Below, piece after piece: positions 27,229 to 36,240 of a DNA stretch of 37,268 nucleotides. The stretch's first letter is position 1, and each line of letters opens with the position of its first letter. Source of the DNA: Oscillospiraceae bacterium (lineage in GTDB: Bacteria; Bacillota; Clostridia; Oscillospirales; Acutalibacteraceae); NCBI GenBank assembly GCA_028697255.1, contig JAQVFM010000013.1:1-37268 (forward strand), in the 5' to 3' direction. The position numbers and the translations under genes are program-made. The notes under the pieces were generated by a model. That model saw nothing but the letters and a program-made list of their open reading frames with translations, did not search any database and had not been told where the DNA came from.

Positions 27229-30200
27229 ATGAATATACTTTGTAAAGGGCTGTCAAAGCTTGCGACCTTTAACTCGCTTTGCAATGATATAAGTGCCGGG
27301 CGTATTCCCGTAACCGTCACGGGGTTGGCGCATATTCATAAAACGCATTTTATTTCGGCAATATGCAAAACTCTAAACCGACGGGCGGTAATGCTGGTAG
27401 CGGATGAAAGCGAAGCTGCGCGTATTTGCGAGGATGCGGCCGCGTTCGGGCTGCATCCTTTGCTGCTGCCTGCACGCGATTTGTCGCTACGCAGCATGGA
27501 ATCTGCCTCACGAGAATATGAACAGCAGCGACTTGGCGTGCTGGCCAAAATGGCGGCAGGCGACTATGATATTGTGGTTTCGGTAATAGATGCAGCCGTT
27601 CAGTTTACACTGCCGCCCAACACCCTTACAGAACGAACCTTAAAATTGAAATCCGGATTGCCGCTTGAAGTCAGTGACCTTGCGGCAGCCTTAATAAAAG
27701 CAGGTTATGAAAGATGCGAACAAGTCGAGGGCGCCGGACAGTTTGCCAAGCGCGGCGGAATTTATGATGTATTCCCGGCAGACTGCCCAGCTCCTGTTCG
27801 TCTTGAGCTGTGGGGAGATATTGTAGACACTCTAAATTATTACGATATATTATCACAGCGCCGCACTACTCCACTTGAGGAAGTTTATATTTCACCTGCC
27901 GCCGAAGTAATGCCTGATGATGCTTATGCGCTTGCCTTACGCATTGAAGAGCTTGCATCGAATTTAAAAGGCAAAAATGCCGCCGCGGCACGGGAACATC
28001 TTTTGGCTGATGCGGCGCGATTGAAAGGCGGCGGACGCCCTGCCTTTTTTGATAAATACATCCCTTTAATCTATGACCGCCCTGCAACCTTGTTTGATTA
28101 TGCACAGCAATCCGGCGCACTTATTTTTGTTTCCGAAATGTCCGGGGTGCGTGAACGGCTGCGAACTGCTTTGTGGCAGCATAACGAGGATGTAAAATTG
28201 CTTTTGTCAGAAGGCGAGCTGTGCCGCGGCCTTACCGAGTTTATGCTCGATCCGGTAGGAGTACAAGCAAAGCTTGAAAAGCATGGATGCGTGATTTTTG
28301 ATACTTTTGCCCATACATCACAGGAAATAAGAATCTACTCTCTGTATAACATTAACGCTGTACAACTTCCTGTATGGTCAGGAAGCCTTGATTTGCTTGT
28401 TGAAGATCTCAATTTTTTGCTTGAGCGCGGCATAGCGTGCATTGTATTAGCGGGGGAAGAATCTAAAAATGCCGAAGCGCTTGCTTCGGACCTTGTCAAA
28501 AGAAATATACCTGCGCTATATGCGCCATCTCCTGAATCCCCGGTAAAAAACCATGTGCTCATAATTAAAGGCGGCTTACCGGCGGGTATGGAGTATCCCG
28601 ATGCAGGTTTCGCGGTGATTACACACGGGCGCATACAGACTACGCGTGCTAAAGCGCGCCGTAAAAAGCGTGACAAGGCGTCACAAATACACAGCCTGTC
28701 CGAGCTAACACCGGGCGATTATATCGTTCACGAGGCTCACGGAATCGGAATTTATCAGGGTATACACCCGCTCGAAGTTCAGGGCATTATAAAGGATTAT
28801 ATAAAAATACAATACGACAAGGGAGATACGCTGTACGTACCGGTTACCCAGCTTGATCTTGTGTCAAAGTACATCGGGACCAGAGAAGACGCGCGCGTAA
28901 AGATTCACAAATTGGGCGGACAGGAATGGCACAAAACCAAGACGCGTGTTCGTACGGCCGTTAAGGATATTGCACGCGAGCTTATCGCCCTTTACGCCAA
29001 GCGAATGGCGACGCAGGGTTTTGCGTTCGGACCCGACGGTGAATGGCAATACGATTTTGAAAGGCGATTTGAATTTGAAGAAACCGAAGATCAGCTTCGC
29101 TGCGCCGAGGAAATAAAAGCCGACATGGAACGTCCTGTCCCGATGGACAGACTGCTTTGCGGCGATGTGGGTTTTGGCAAAACTGAAGTTGCGCTGCGCG
29201 CTGTTTTTAAGTGTGTAACTCAGGGCAAGCAATGTGCTGTTCTTGTACCTACAACTATTCTTGCATTTCAGCATTACAACACAATGCTAAAACGTTTTGA
29301 GGACTATCCTATTCGTATAGATATGCTTTCACGGTTTCGTACCGCCAAACAGCAGCAGCAAACGCTTAATATGCTCAAGCGCGGCGAAATTGATATAATT
29401 ATCGGCACCCACCGCTTGCTGTCAAAAGACGTTCAATTTCACGATGTGGGTCTTGTAATTGTAGACGAAGAACAGCGTTTCGGCGTGGCGCAAAAGGAGA
29501 GGCTTAAAGAGGCGTTGCCAAACGTTGATGTTCTGACGCTGTCTGCAACACCGATACCGCGCACGTTGAACATGGCAATGAGCGGCATCCGTGATATGTC
29601 GGTTATCGAGGAAGCACCCCAGGACAGACGTCCCGTGCAGACTTATGTGCTTGAATACGATAGCGGGATAATCATCGATGCAATCCGCCGTGAACTGAGA
29701 CGCAGCGGACAGGTGTATTATCTGCACAACCATGTAGATTCAATCGAACGCGTCGCCGCAGGCATAAAAATGAGAATTCCGGAGGCGCGTGTGGGTATCG
29801 CGCATGGCAGAATGACCGAAGAGCAGCTTTCAGATGTATGGCGCCAAGTGGTTGAGCATGAAATCGATGTGCTTGTATGCACGACTATAATCGAAACCGG
29901 TGTAGATGTGCCCAATGTCAACACACTGATTATCGAAAATGCCGACAAATTCGGTCTGGCACAGCTTCATCAGCTTCGGGGGCGCGTCGGTCGTTCGGCT
30001 CGGCGTGCATACGCCTATCTGACATTTGTACGCGGAAAGGTGCTCAGTGACGTAGCCACAAAGCGGCTTAATGCGATACGCGATTTCACTGAATTTGGTG
30101 CGGGCTTTAAAATCGCCTTGCGTGACATGGAAATCCGCGGTGCGGGTAATATCCTCGGCGCACAGCAGCACGGACATATGGAGGCTGTGGGATATGATAT

Positions 30201-30717
30201 GTATTTAAAGCTGCTAAGTGAGGCCGTAAACAACGAAAAAGAGTCTTCTGCCGCAAATCGTGACACCGAATGTCTTATTGATATGCAGATTTCGGCCCAT
30301 ATCCCCGAGAACTACATCAGTGCGACTGCTCAGCGTCTTGATATCTATCGGCGCATTGCAGATATTCGTACAAATGATGATTCGCTTGATGTATATGACG
30401 AACTGATTGACAGATTTGGCGAGCCGCCCGAGGCTGTGCAGGGACTTATCGAAGTTGCACTGCTGCGCAATATGGCCGCCGACATCGGAATTTATGAAAT
30501 AAAACAGCAGCAAGACAGTTTGCTTTTGTACCAACGGCAGCTCGATATACAGACAGGTTCACGCATGTCGGCGGCTCTCAAAGGACGCGTTTTGATTAGC
30601 GCGGGAGCAAAACCGTACATTGCGGTAAAAATAAAAAAGGGCTCCACGCCGCTTGATACGCTTCGTGAAGCTCTTAATGCCGCCCAACCTGACGAAACTG
30701 AAAAAGAACAAATATAA
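27229..30717 (+). CDS. mfd: Transcription-repair coupling factor Mfd
   Basis: Superfamily 2 translocase that removes stalled RNA polymerase and recruits UvrA, 1162 residues (normal). The N-terminal UvrB-like module contains AKRGGIYDVFP and LELWGDIVD. The RNA-polymerase interaction domain contains GDYIVHEAHGIGIYQGI. The motor has Walker A GDVGFGKTEVALRA, DEEQRFGV (DEEQ box), LSATPIPRTLNMAMSG and QLRGRVGRSARRAYAYL. The C-terminal regulatory domain ends near EKEQI. I choose ATG 27229, 10 bases after AAAGGA; an ATG at 27220 is too close to that site. It converges with the flavin reductase gene, with only 16 bases between stop codons and no clear terminator. Confidence 0.97.
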   Translation: MNILCKGLSKLATFNSLCNDISAGRIPVTVTGLAHIHKTHFISAICKTLNRRAVMLVADESEAARICEDAAAFGLHPLLLPARDLSLRSMESASREYEQQRLGVLAKMAAGDYDIVVSVIDAAVQFTLPPNTLTERTLKLKSGLPLEVSDLAAALIKAGYERCEQVEGAGQFAKRGGIYDVFPADCPAPVRLELWGDIVDTLNYYDILSQRRTTPLEEVYISPAAEVMPDDAYALALRIEELASNLKGKNAAAAREHLLADAARLKGGGRPAFFDKYIPLIYDRPATLFDYAQQSGALIFVSEMSGVRERLRTALWQHNEDVKLLLSEGELCRGLTEFMLDPVGVQAKLEKHGCVIFDTFAHTSQEIRIYSLYNINAVQLPVWSGSLDLLVEDLNFLLERGIACIVLAGEESKNAEALASDLVKRNIPALYAPSPESPVKNHVLIIKGGLPAGMEYPDAGFAVITHGRIQTTRAKARRKKRDKASQIHSLSELTPGDYIVHEAHGIGIYQGIHPLEVQGIIKDYIKIQYDKGDTLYVPVTQLDLVSKYIGTREDARVKIHKLGGQEWHKTKTRVRTAVKDIARELIALYAKRMATQGFAFGPDGEWQYDFERRFEFEETEDQLRCAEEIKADMERPVPMDRLLCGDVGFGKTEVALRAVFKCVTQGKQCAVLVPTTILAFQHYNTMLKRFEDYPIRIDMLSRFRTAKQQQQTLNMLKRGEIDIIIGTHRLLSKDVQFHDVGLVIVDEEQRFGVAQKERLKEALPNVDVLTLSATPIPRTLNMAMSGIRDMSVIEEAPQDRRPVQTYVLEYDSGIIIDAIRRELRRSGQVYYLHNHVDSIERVAAGIKMRIPEARVGIAHGRMTEEQLSDVWRQVVEHEIDVLVCTTIIETGVDVPNVNTLIIENADKFGLAQLHQLRGRVGRSARRAYAYLTFVRGKVLSDVATKRLNAIRDFTEFGAGFKIALRDMEIRGAGNILGAQQHGHMEAVGYDMYLKLLSEAVNNEKESSAANRDTECLIDMQISAHIPENYISATAQRLDIYRRIADIRTNDDSLDVYDELIDRFGEPPEAVQGLIEVALLRNMAADIGIYEIKQQQDSLLLYQRQLDIQTGSRMSAALKGRVLISAGAKPYIAVKIKKGSTPLDTLREALNAAQPDETEKEQI

Positions 30718-30733
30718 TTAATGATAAGAGGAT

Positions 30734-31243
30734 CTATTTTTCGCTTTGCAGTACTTTTATAATCTCCCCGACATAAACTCTATGATAGTCGTCTTTTAAA
30801 TAATTCCCGCTGATTGCAGGATCAAGAAATTGGGAAGCGTCAATATCCTGATAATACAACTTGCGGCATATCAAAGACAACCTGCATTGCTCAAAATAGG
30901 GGGCCTGGGCATCAAATACGGGAGTCAGACCCGTTGACGCTATCTTATCGGTATCACGCCCCGAATGCGAACCGCAAAACTGCAGTGCACGGCGGTTGCC
31001 GTCAGGGAAAAAAGACAGCGAATAGTATTTTTCTCGTTCAATAAATTCGTATGTGTAGCGTGAAGGACGTACAAAAATAAAGCTGACATTAGTGTTCCAC
31101 AAAACACCGAGACCGCCCCAGCTGGCTGTCATGGTATTAAAGCTTCCCTTACGCCCTGCGGTAATTAGCATCCAGTCGCGTCCTATCTGATTAAAAACGT
31201 TTTCCCGCATATCAAGCGGGCTAATTTCAAAAAATTTTTTCAT
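30734..31243 (-). CDS. Flavin reductase family protein (FMN-binding split barrel)
   Basis: FMN-binding protein of about 169 residues related to flavin reductases. The opening FFEISPLDMRENVFNQIGRDW is followed by LITAGRKGSFNTMTASWGGLG, where the threonine/serine loop binds the flavin phosphate, and VRPSRYTYEFIE. A YSLSFF segment and a C-terminal VGEIIKVL strand complete the split barrel. The start is ATG 31243, with GGAAAGG about 10 bases ahead; the frame extends seven codons further to a TTG that overlaps this ribosome binding site. Electron donor and partner are unknown. It is monocistronic and convergent with mfd. Confidence 0.85.
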   Translation of the reverse strand: MKKFFEISPLDMRENVFNQIGRDWMLITAGRKGSFNTMTASWGGLGVLWNTNVSFIFVRPSRYTYEFIEREKYYSLSFFPDGNRRALQFCGSHSGRDTDKIASTGLTPVFDAQAPYFEQCRLSLICRKLYYQDIDASQFLDPAISGNYLKDDYHRVYVGEIIKVLQSEK

Positions 31244-31588
31244 AAAACCAATGCCTTTCCCCAATATATTTAAATATTTAAAGTTATTATATCATGAATT
31301 AGCAAGATTTTTATCGTTGGAATGAGGGCATCCCGACCTGCACCTGTATTCGTCCCATGGGCGGGGTGTTTCTATATTTGATTTATATATAATTTCGGGT
31401 AGATGCATCTATCACCAATTCAATTTGGTTTATTAGATATCGTATTGCCAGAATATTTGTATATTATATCATATAAAATATAACATTTTTAATACTGTTA
31501 TAAAATTTAAAAAAAATTTAAATTTTATCTATTTTTATTTTTTATTTACTGGTACAATTGAGCAAATACTAAATGTGGGAGGTTTTAT
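31244..31588. promoter_or_regulatory. Gene-free divergent promoter region with candidate promoter for the TIM-barrel gene
   Basis: About 345 bases between two divergently transcribed genes. The right half is very AT-rich. TTGCCA (31445-31450), 16 bases, TATCAT (31467-31472) is a plausible plus-strand promoter. A degenerate GC-rich repeat (GGGCGGGGTG near 31360) is the only other feature. I see no coding sequence. Confidence 0.4.
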
Positions 31589-32269
31589 ATGATTGATGTT
31601 CATTCTCCTCCGGTATTTCATGGGAATTTGCGCAGTTTTATGCTGCACGTACCCGAATGCATACACGAATGTACCGGCATCCGTGTTTTTGGCAAGCGTA
31701 TCCGCTCCCTTGTTTTCACAACCGATGTTGCGATTATAAGAAACTGCAATGCGGATGCTGTAATTGCCGTATACCCGTTTACACCGCAGCCGCTTATAAC
31801 ACAGGCGATAATGCAGGCAGCCGACATGCCGGTGTTCGCCGGTGTGGGAGGTGGGTTGACGCAAGGCGTGCGCGTTTTAGATTTGGCGCTGCACGCAGAG
31901 TTTCAGGGTGCACTCGGAATTGTCGTAAATGCACCGACAAAGAACGATACTTTGCGCGAGCTTACACGTCGCATAGACATCCCTGTGGTCGTAACCGTAG
32001 TATCAGAACACGAAAATATTGAAGAGCGTGTAAACGCGGGCGCTCGCATTGTCAATGTATCTGCTGCCGCAAACACCCCACGACTTGTCCGTTATATACG
32101 CAATAATTTTCCACAGCTTGCAATAATTGCAACCGGTGGTCCAACTGAAGAAAGCATACTCGAAACCATTAAAGCAGGGGCCAACGCAATCACCTGGACA
32201 CCTCCGACTAATGGACAAGTGTTTAAAAAAATAATGGAGGCATATCGAAAAGGTGAGGCACACCCTTAA
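31589..32269 (+). CDS. TIM-barrel protein, conserved 'hydrolase' of Firmicutes
   Basis: Conserved alpha/beta-barrel protein of 226 residues. It has a run of strand-loop elements: SLVFTTDVAIIRNCNADAV, VFAGVGGGLTQG, GALGIVVNAPT, IPVVVTVVSEHENIEERV and IIATGGPTEESILETI. The last, GGPTEESI, is a phosphate-binding loop of the type seen in ThiG, NanE and HisF-like barrels. From memory, near-identical proteins in Clostridia are labelled only 'hydrolase', with no tested activity. ATG 31589 lies behind GGGAGG. It converges with the M14-like gene (4 bases between stops). Substrate is unknown. Confidence 0.7.
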   Translation: MIDVHSPPVFHGNLRSFMLHVPECIHECTGIRVFGKRIRSLVFTTDVAIIRNCNADAVIAVYPFTPQPLITQAIMQAADMPVFAGVGGGLTQGVRVLDLALHAEFQGALGIVVNAPTKNDTLRELTRRIDIPVVVTVVSEHENIEERVNAGARIVNVSAAANTPRLVRYIRNNFPQLAIIATGGPTEESILETIKAGANAITWTPPTNGQVFKKIMEAYRKGEAHP

Positions 32270-32273
32270 AGAT

Positions 32274-33164
32274 TTACATTAAAGCGCCAAGTAGCAGCAT
32301 TTCCTGCACTTCTTGATAGATGTCTTCAAAGTGCTCTAACGACAGCGATTCAAGCCCGACTATAAAGCCCGGGCGACCGGTCTGTTCAATAAACCATTGC
32401 ATAAGACCGCCGTGATCCGGTGACTCTTTGTGGTTTGCTATGGTGTATTTGGCCGCTGCTGCCATCACCTCGGCCATAACACGAGAACAAGTCGGTGTTT
32501 TGTCACCGTATTTCCAATAAACTTTTTTTCCTTGTGAATTAAGTGCAATCAAATGCCGAAATTTAGCCCGCTTACACAACCCGATAAGCGCCGCGGTTTC
32601 AGGTTCACTTTCCGGTGCTTGTCCACTCCACTTTTTTGCACCGGGCGAGCAAATACCGCTTTTCTTTAGCTTGTGCTGCAATTCCTGCCACCCTGCATTA
32701 AAGTTATAGTTTATGTCGACGCCTCGTACGTTCGCATGCCAAGCTCCCGGCTCGTTCCCGCCCAGTTCACGCACCATACGCGCGTATACTCCCGCCGCAC
32801 CTGATCCGTGAACAGCTATTTCGGCGCCGTCGGGATTAACCTGCGGTACGAACACCAAACTTCGCCCTGCAAGAGCTTCGGAAATTTTTATGTTGGCTAT
32901 GCTTTCGCCCCGTTCAAGAGCTTTGCACAAATCCTCGCAAAAGCGTAATAGTATAAGCGTGTGCAGTTGATCCTGCCCGCTGAATCCTGCCGCATAAAGA
33001 ATTCGCTCCCTGCCACCTCCCAGTATTATGCCGCTGATTTCACGCTTTTGCACACTTTCCCCGATAGGCATAGCATCAAGAAATGAATAACGTCCCCGCA
33101 AGGTAGATATAAGCCCTCGTACCGTGCCGTTATCGACTGCTTGTGATGACACTATATTCTGCAT
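32274..33164 (-). CDS. M14-family carboxypeptidase homologue, probably catalytically inactive
   Basis: Protein of 296 residues with the overall pattern of M14 metallopeptidases that cut gamma-D-glutamyl-diaminopimelate bonds (fold and order as in family members: N-terminal KREISGIILGGG, then VFVPQVNPDGAEIAVHG, ANVRGVDINYNFNAGW, ESEPETAAL, GGLMQWFIEQTGRPGF). The zinc and catalytic residues are altered. The HGxE motif is SGQD (S62, D65), the second zinc histidine is N209 in ALNSQG, the basic/His residue in N-x-N is Y153, and the catalytic Glu of the SFTIE-type motif is G270. The frame is intact and ATG 33164 has GGGAGG, so it is not a broken gene. A binding or regulatory role is an inference. 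Confidence 0.75.
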   Translation of the reverse strand: MQNIVSSQAVDNGTVRGLISTLRGRYSFLDAMPIGESVQKREISGIILGGGRERILYAAGFSGQDQLHTLILLRFCEDLCKALERGESIANIKISEALAGRSLVFVPQVNPDGAEIAVHGSGAAGVYARMVRELGGNEPGAWHANVRGVDINYNFNAGWQELQHKLKKSGICSPGAKKWSGQAPESEPETAALIGLCKRAKFRHLIALNSQGKKVYWKYGDKTPTCSRVMAEVMAAAAKYTIANHKESPDHGGLMQWFIEQTGRPGFIVGLESLSLEHFEDIYQEVQEMLLLGALM

Positions 33165-33306
33165 TCACGTTTTCCTCCCGTTAATTTTTATACTGCTTTT
33201 ACAGTTAGCCGATTGCGAAATGCACGGGTGCCGCAGGTCGCTCCTATAAGTTATAAATAACGCAATCGACTACTACTTTTAATAGTATTAAGGAGAAATC
33301 GTATTT

Positions 33307-33852
33307 ATGAATCTAACTGAAAAAACCTTGTCCAGAAAAACAATTTTTAACGGTAAAATTATAAACGTGCATGTCGATAATGCCGTATTGCCGAATGGCA
33401 AAACAGTTAGCCGGGAGGTCGTAACACATACGGGCGGGGTTTGTATTGCTGCATTGACCGATAACGATGAGCTGTTGTTTGTACGGCAGTTTCGTTATCC
33501 TTATAGCGAGGTGCTGCTCGAGCTTCCCGCCGGCAAGCTGGCACCCGGCGAAAACCCGATTGAATGCGGCAAACGCGAGCTTAGGGAGGAAACCGGTGCA
33601 GTCGCAGAAATTTTTGAGCCATTGGGCAAACTGTATCCGTCTCCCGGTTTCTGTAACGAAATAATTTATTTATATTACGCAACAAAATTGACATTTGGCA
33701 AAATGTCTCCCGATGACGACGAGTTTTTAGAAGCTGAGCAAATTCCGTTTAAATTGGCGGTGCAAATGGTGCTTGAAAACAAAATTACGGACGCCAAAAC
33801 GCAAATAGCTGTTTTAAAGCTCGCCGAAATGAAAAGGCGCGGTTTATTATAA
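33307..33852 (+). CDS. NUDIX hydrolase, probable ADP-ribose pyrophosphatase
   Basis: Splits ADP-ribose (or a related nucleoside diphosphate compound) to AMP and a sugar phosphate, 181 residues. The NUDIX box G-x5-E-x7-REUxEExGU is complete at residues 76-98: it starts GKLAPGE and ends with RELREETGA. FVRQFRYPYSEVLLELPAG ahead of it and the proline-containing YPSPGF 16 residues after the box are typical of the ADP-ribose pyrophosphatase (NudF-like) group. ATG 33307 lies behind AAGGAG. The frame remains open for 34 codons past the TAA. Confidence 0.88.
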   Translation: MNLTEKTLSRKTIFNGKIINVHVDNAVLPNGKTVSREVVTHTGGVCIAALTDNDELLFVRQFRYPYSEVLLELPAGKLAPGENPIECGKRELREETGAVAEIFEPLGKLYPSPGFCNEIIYLYYATKLTFGKMSPDDDEFLEAEQIPFKLAVQMVLENKITDAKTQIAVLKLAEMKRRGLL

Positions 33853-33963
33853 TATTTAGATTTTAAAAACACCGATTATTACAAAAAAATAGACGAACAG
33901 ATAAGGTCCTGCGAAGCCATGATTACATTGGTATATAGAATGGGACTGGAAAGTTGAACAATG

Positions 33964-34018
33964 CAAAGCACCTGTTGTCATCCAAACCTAAAGGGGTTGG
34001 ATTTCAATAGGTGCTTTG
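33964..34018. terminator. Strong compound hairpin, likely bidirectional terminator
   Basis: CAAAGCACCT (33964-33973) pairs exactly with AGGTGCTTTG (34009-34018). Inside, ATCCAAACC (33980-33988) pairs with GGTTGGAT (33995-34002) with one bulge. It lies between the NUDIX gene and the end of the LacI remnant, and its position directly after that remnant's stop suggests it was the terminator of the lacI gene. Confidence 0.7.
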
Positions 34019-34019
34019 T

Positions 34020-34205
34020 TTACAGATTATTTCTCTTTTTGCCTAATGTTGATTCACGAGCCTTTAATTTGACCGGCAGCGTGATTTGGGTAATCGCTTC
34101 CGGATAGTTCCGATGTTACACTGCTACCCTGGCGGCATGATAGCCGGTTTCGAAAAAGGTAGGGCCTATGGAGGACAAAAGAAAATGGTGATGATGCAAT
34201 TCAAG
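34020..34205 (-). pseudogene. LacI-family transcription regulator, decayed C-terminal fragment
   Basis: On the minus strand a 186-base frame reads ...LSSIGPTFFETGYHAARVAV, then an in-frame TAA (34118-34116), then HRNYPEAITQITLPVKLK and ARESTLGKKRNNL, ending at TAA (34022-34020). The G-x2-AA helix and the ITLPVKL.ARES ending are the standard C-terminus of LacI/GalR effector domains. A further stop (34208-34206) and no recognisable upstream domain show that the rest is lost or scrambled. It sits directly downstream of three same-strand sugar genes, so it was probably their regulator. Confidence 0.65.
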
Positions 34206-34374
34206 TCAGGCGTAACAGTAATAAGCCAACTATCCGGGTCCATCAAATAGTGCGGGATGTTGCCAATTTGTTCTGATGTGCATCATTATAAATAGGATGT
34301 TTGATACTTCGATATTCCTCTCATAGACTTCTCTTGGACAAATTACCAATAAGCCGATGTATGGTGCAATTCTA
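34206..34374. other. Non-coding remainder between LacI remnant and sugar operon
   Basis: About 170 bases with short open fragments in all frames but stops throughout. I recognise no domain. It may be further eroded sequence of the lost regulator or scar from a deletion. Confidence 0.3.
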
Positions 34375-35211
34375 TTAGTCTACTTCATCGATGATGCGGC
34401 GCAGCAAATTCCGGGCAGCAATAATATCCCGTATCTGCTCCTCACCCGAAATCTCCCGTTCAATGGTCAGAGAGCCTTTGTAACCGATGGAAAGCAGATG
34501 CTTCACCACCGCTTCGATGTTGGCTTTCCCCTGCCCCAGCGGCACTTCCTGTCCTAAATAATGTCCGCCCGTTGGAAATAATCCATCCTTACAATGTACA
34601 TCGCGGACGTATTTTCCAAACAGCTCCACCGCGTCCAGCGAGGCCGCCTTGCCATACAGTATCAGATTCGCCGTATCAAAGTTAATACCCACGTTATCCG
34701 TGCCGATGTCCTCAATGGCCCGTACCAGCGTAGTGGGGGTTTCCTGCCCTGTTTCAAACAAAAAATACTGGCCACGGCTTTTGAAATGTTGCACAAGACT
34801 CCGCAGCGCGGCAATCACACCGATATAATCGGCATCGTTTGGGTTCTCAGGTAAGAACCCTACATGAGTCGCAATGTTCACTACTCCCAACTGAAGGGCG
34901 AAATCGCTGGCAGCCATCAACTCTTTCAGGCGATGGGCGCGGTAAGCTACGGGAACCAATCCCAACGTTAATGGACCATCATGGAAGTTCCATACAGAAG
35001 GCCCTGACCATCCCGCCCATAAGGTGGAGACGGTCACACCTGTTTCCTGCGAGGCCTCTTTAATTGCTTTCGCGTTTTGTTCGGTATACAGCGCCGGGTT
35101 CCATACACAGACCTGGCAGGTTTGCAAATCCTGCTCGCGGACCTTTTCAAATTCGTGACGTATGTTTGTGGATTCGTTCAGATTAAATAGCGCACCAATT
35201 TTCATGACCAT
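34375..35211 (-). CDS. Sugar phosphate isomerase/epimerase (xylose-isomerase-like TIM barrel)
   Basis: Metal-dependent TIM-barrel enzyme of 278 residues from the AP-endonuclease-2/xylose-isomerase-like group. Probable metal ligands are E153 (FETGQE), D179 (NFDTANL), H206 (VRDVHCKDG) and E251 (TIEREISGEE), all at the expected strand ends. GTLGEGxxD-like features are replaced by EVPLGQGKANIEAVV, which is common in the group. Its ATG shares one base with the stop of the oxidoreductase gene (TAATG), so the two are coupled; an ATG two codons later is also possible. Substrate is unknown. With the oxidoreductase it resembles inositol- or amino-sugar-type catabolic pairs. Confidence 0.82.
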   Translation of the reverse strand: MVMKIGALFNLNESTNIRHEFEKVREQDLQTCQVCVWNPALYTEQNAKAIKEASQETGVTVSTLWAGWSGPSVWNFHDGPLTLGLVPVAYRAHRLKELMAASDFALQLGVVNIATHVGFLPENPNDADYIGVIAALRSLVQHFKSRGQYFLFETGQETPTTLVRAIEDIGTDNVGINFDTANLILYGKAASLDAVELFGKYVRDVHCKDGLFPTGGHYLGQEVPLGQGKANIEAVVKHLLSIGYKGSLTIEREISGEEQIRDIIAARNLLRRIIDEVD

Positions 35212-36224
35212 TATGCTTTCTTAAATGGACGCACACTGCCGCCGCTGCGGGCGCTTTCCCGCAAGGTATCAATCAGCTTAACGGTTGTGGCGGCGCTGTT
35301 TGGCGGATTGATTACATTGGCGGCACCCGATTTCACCAGATCCATAAAAAATTCAATCTCCGCCTCGTAAAAGCTCTTTTCACTCAGCTCCGGCTTGTAC
35401 GCTTCGCCGCCACGCGGATAGACGGTGACGCCCTCGCCATCCAGCACTACCGTTGCCTTTTCAAACGCCACACGATAATCGGCTGTGAATCCTGTGCCCT
35501 CCTGCGACCAATCACCAATCGCCAGAACACTCAAGTCCGGATACATCAGGCGCGAATGAGCGATGTCGTCGCGTGAATACACGTCTTGCGTCATGCAGGA
35601 AACGGCGTCGGGCTCGCCGAACAGAAAGCGGATCATGTCAATATCGTGAATATGCATATCCAGCAGGCAGCCGCGAGAACGTTCATAATCCATAAACCAG
35701 TTGTCCCAGCCCCAGATAGGCGGTTCGCTCATGCGACGGAATACCGCCGATAACGGCTTGCCAAAGGTGCCGGCTTCAATGGCGTCCTTCAGAAAGGTAT
35801 AACTGGATGCAAAGCGCAGACATTGACCGATCATCAGTTGCCCTTTCGCCTGGTTGGCGGCTTCTACCATAGCCATACTTTGCTCATAATCGAGAGCCAT
35901 GGGCTTTTCGCTGAGCACATGATACCCCCGCTTCAGCAGCTCGACAGCGGTCTGTGCATGCAGAAATGTAGGCAGGCACACATCCACCATATCGACTTCT
36001 TCGCAGGCCAGCATTTCTTCCCAATCCGAATATCTGTGAAAATCCATGGAGCTGCCATCCTGTGCTCCGCCGATATTAATTTCCATCGCTTTTGTGAAAC
36101 GCTGCGGGTCAATATCGCAGGCCGCCACCAATCGAGCTTTGCCCTGCTCCTGCAAATTGCGATAAGCAGGCAAATGGGCAGCCTGAGCAACTCCTCCAAA
36201 ACCAATGAGAGCTACTTTCAACAT
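35211..36224 (-). CDS. Gfo/Idh/MocA family oxidoreductase
   Basis: NAD(P)-dependent sugar or polyol dehydrogenase of 337 residues. The N-terminal Rossmann fold begins MLKVALIGFGGVAQAAHLPAY with the G-x-GG-x-A nucleotide loop. The conserved EKP motif is in HVLSEKPMALD, and the second-domain metal-free active site region includes DMHIHDIDMIRFLFG (D-x2-HDID, with the catalytic His). ATG 36224 lies behind AAAGGAG. It is the middle gene of a three-gene minus-strand operon: NagB-like protein first, isomerase last. Substrate cannot be read from the sequence. Confidence 0.88.
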   Translation of the reverse strand: MLKVALIGFGGVAQAAHLPAYRNLQEQGKARLVAACDIDPQRFTKAMEINIGGAQDGSSMDFHRYSDWEEMLACEEVDMVDVCLPTFLHAQTAVELLKRGYHVLSEKPMALDYEQSMAMVEAANQAKGQLMIGQCLRFASSYTFLKDAIEAGTFGKPLSAVFRRMSEPPIWGWDNWFMDYERSRGCLLDMHIHDIDMIRFLFGEPDAVSCMTQDVYSRDDIAHSRLMYPDLSVLAIGDWSQEGTGFTADYRVAFEKATVVLDGEGVTVYPRGGEAYKPELSEKSFYEAEIEFFMDLVKSGAANVINPPNSAATTVKLIDTLRESARSGGSVRPFKKA

Positions 36225-36240
36225 TGAGGTTACTCCTTTC

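Noticed and set aside
31535..31864. Minus-strand ORF of 109 codons overlapping the TIM-barrel gene start
   Set aside because: Antisense to a conserved gene; Cys/His-rich composition is typical of shadow frames here and there is no ribosome binding site.
33206..33272. Inverted repeat TAGCCGATTGCGAA / AACGCAATCGACTA between the M14-like and NUDIX genes as an operator
   Set aside because: The 12-of-14 match with 39-base spacing may be chance, and no regulator gene is near; not enough to list as a site.
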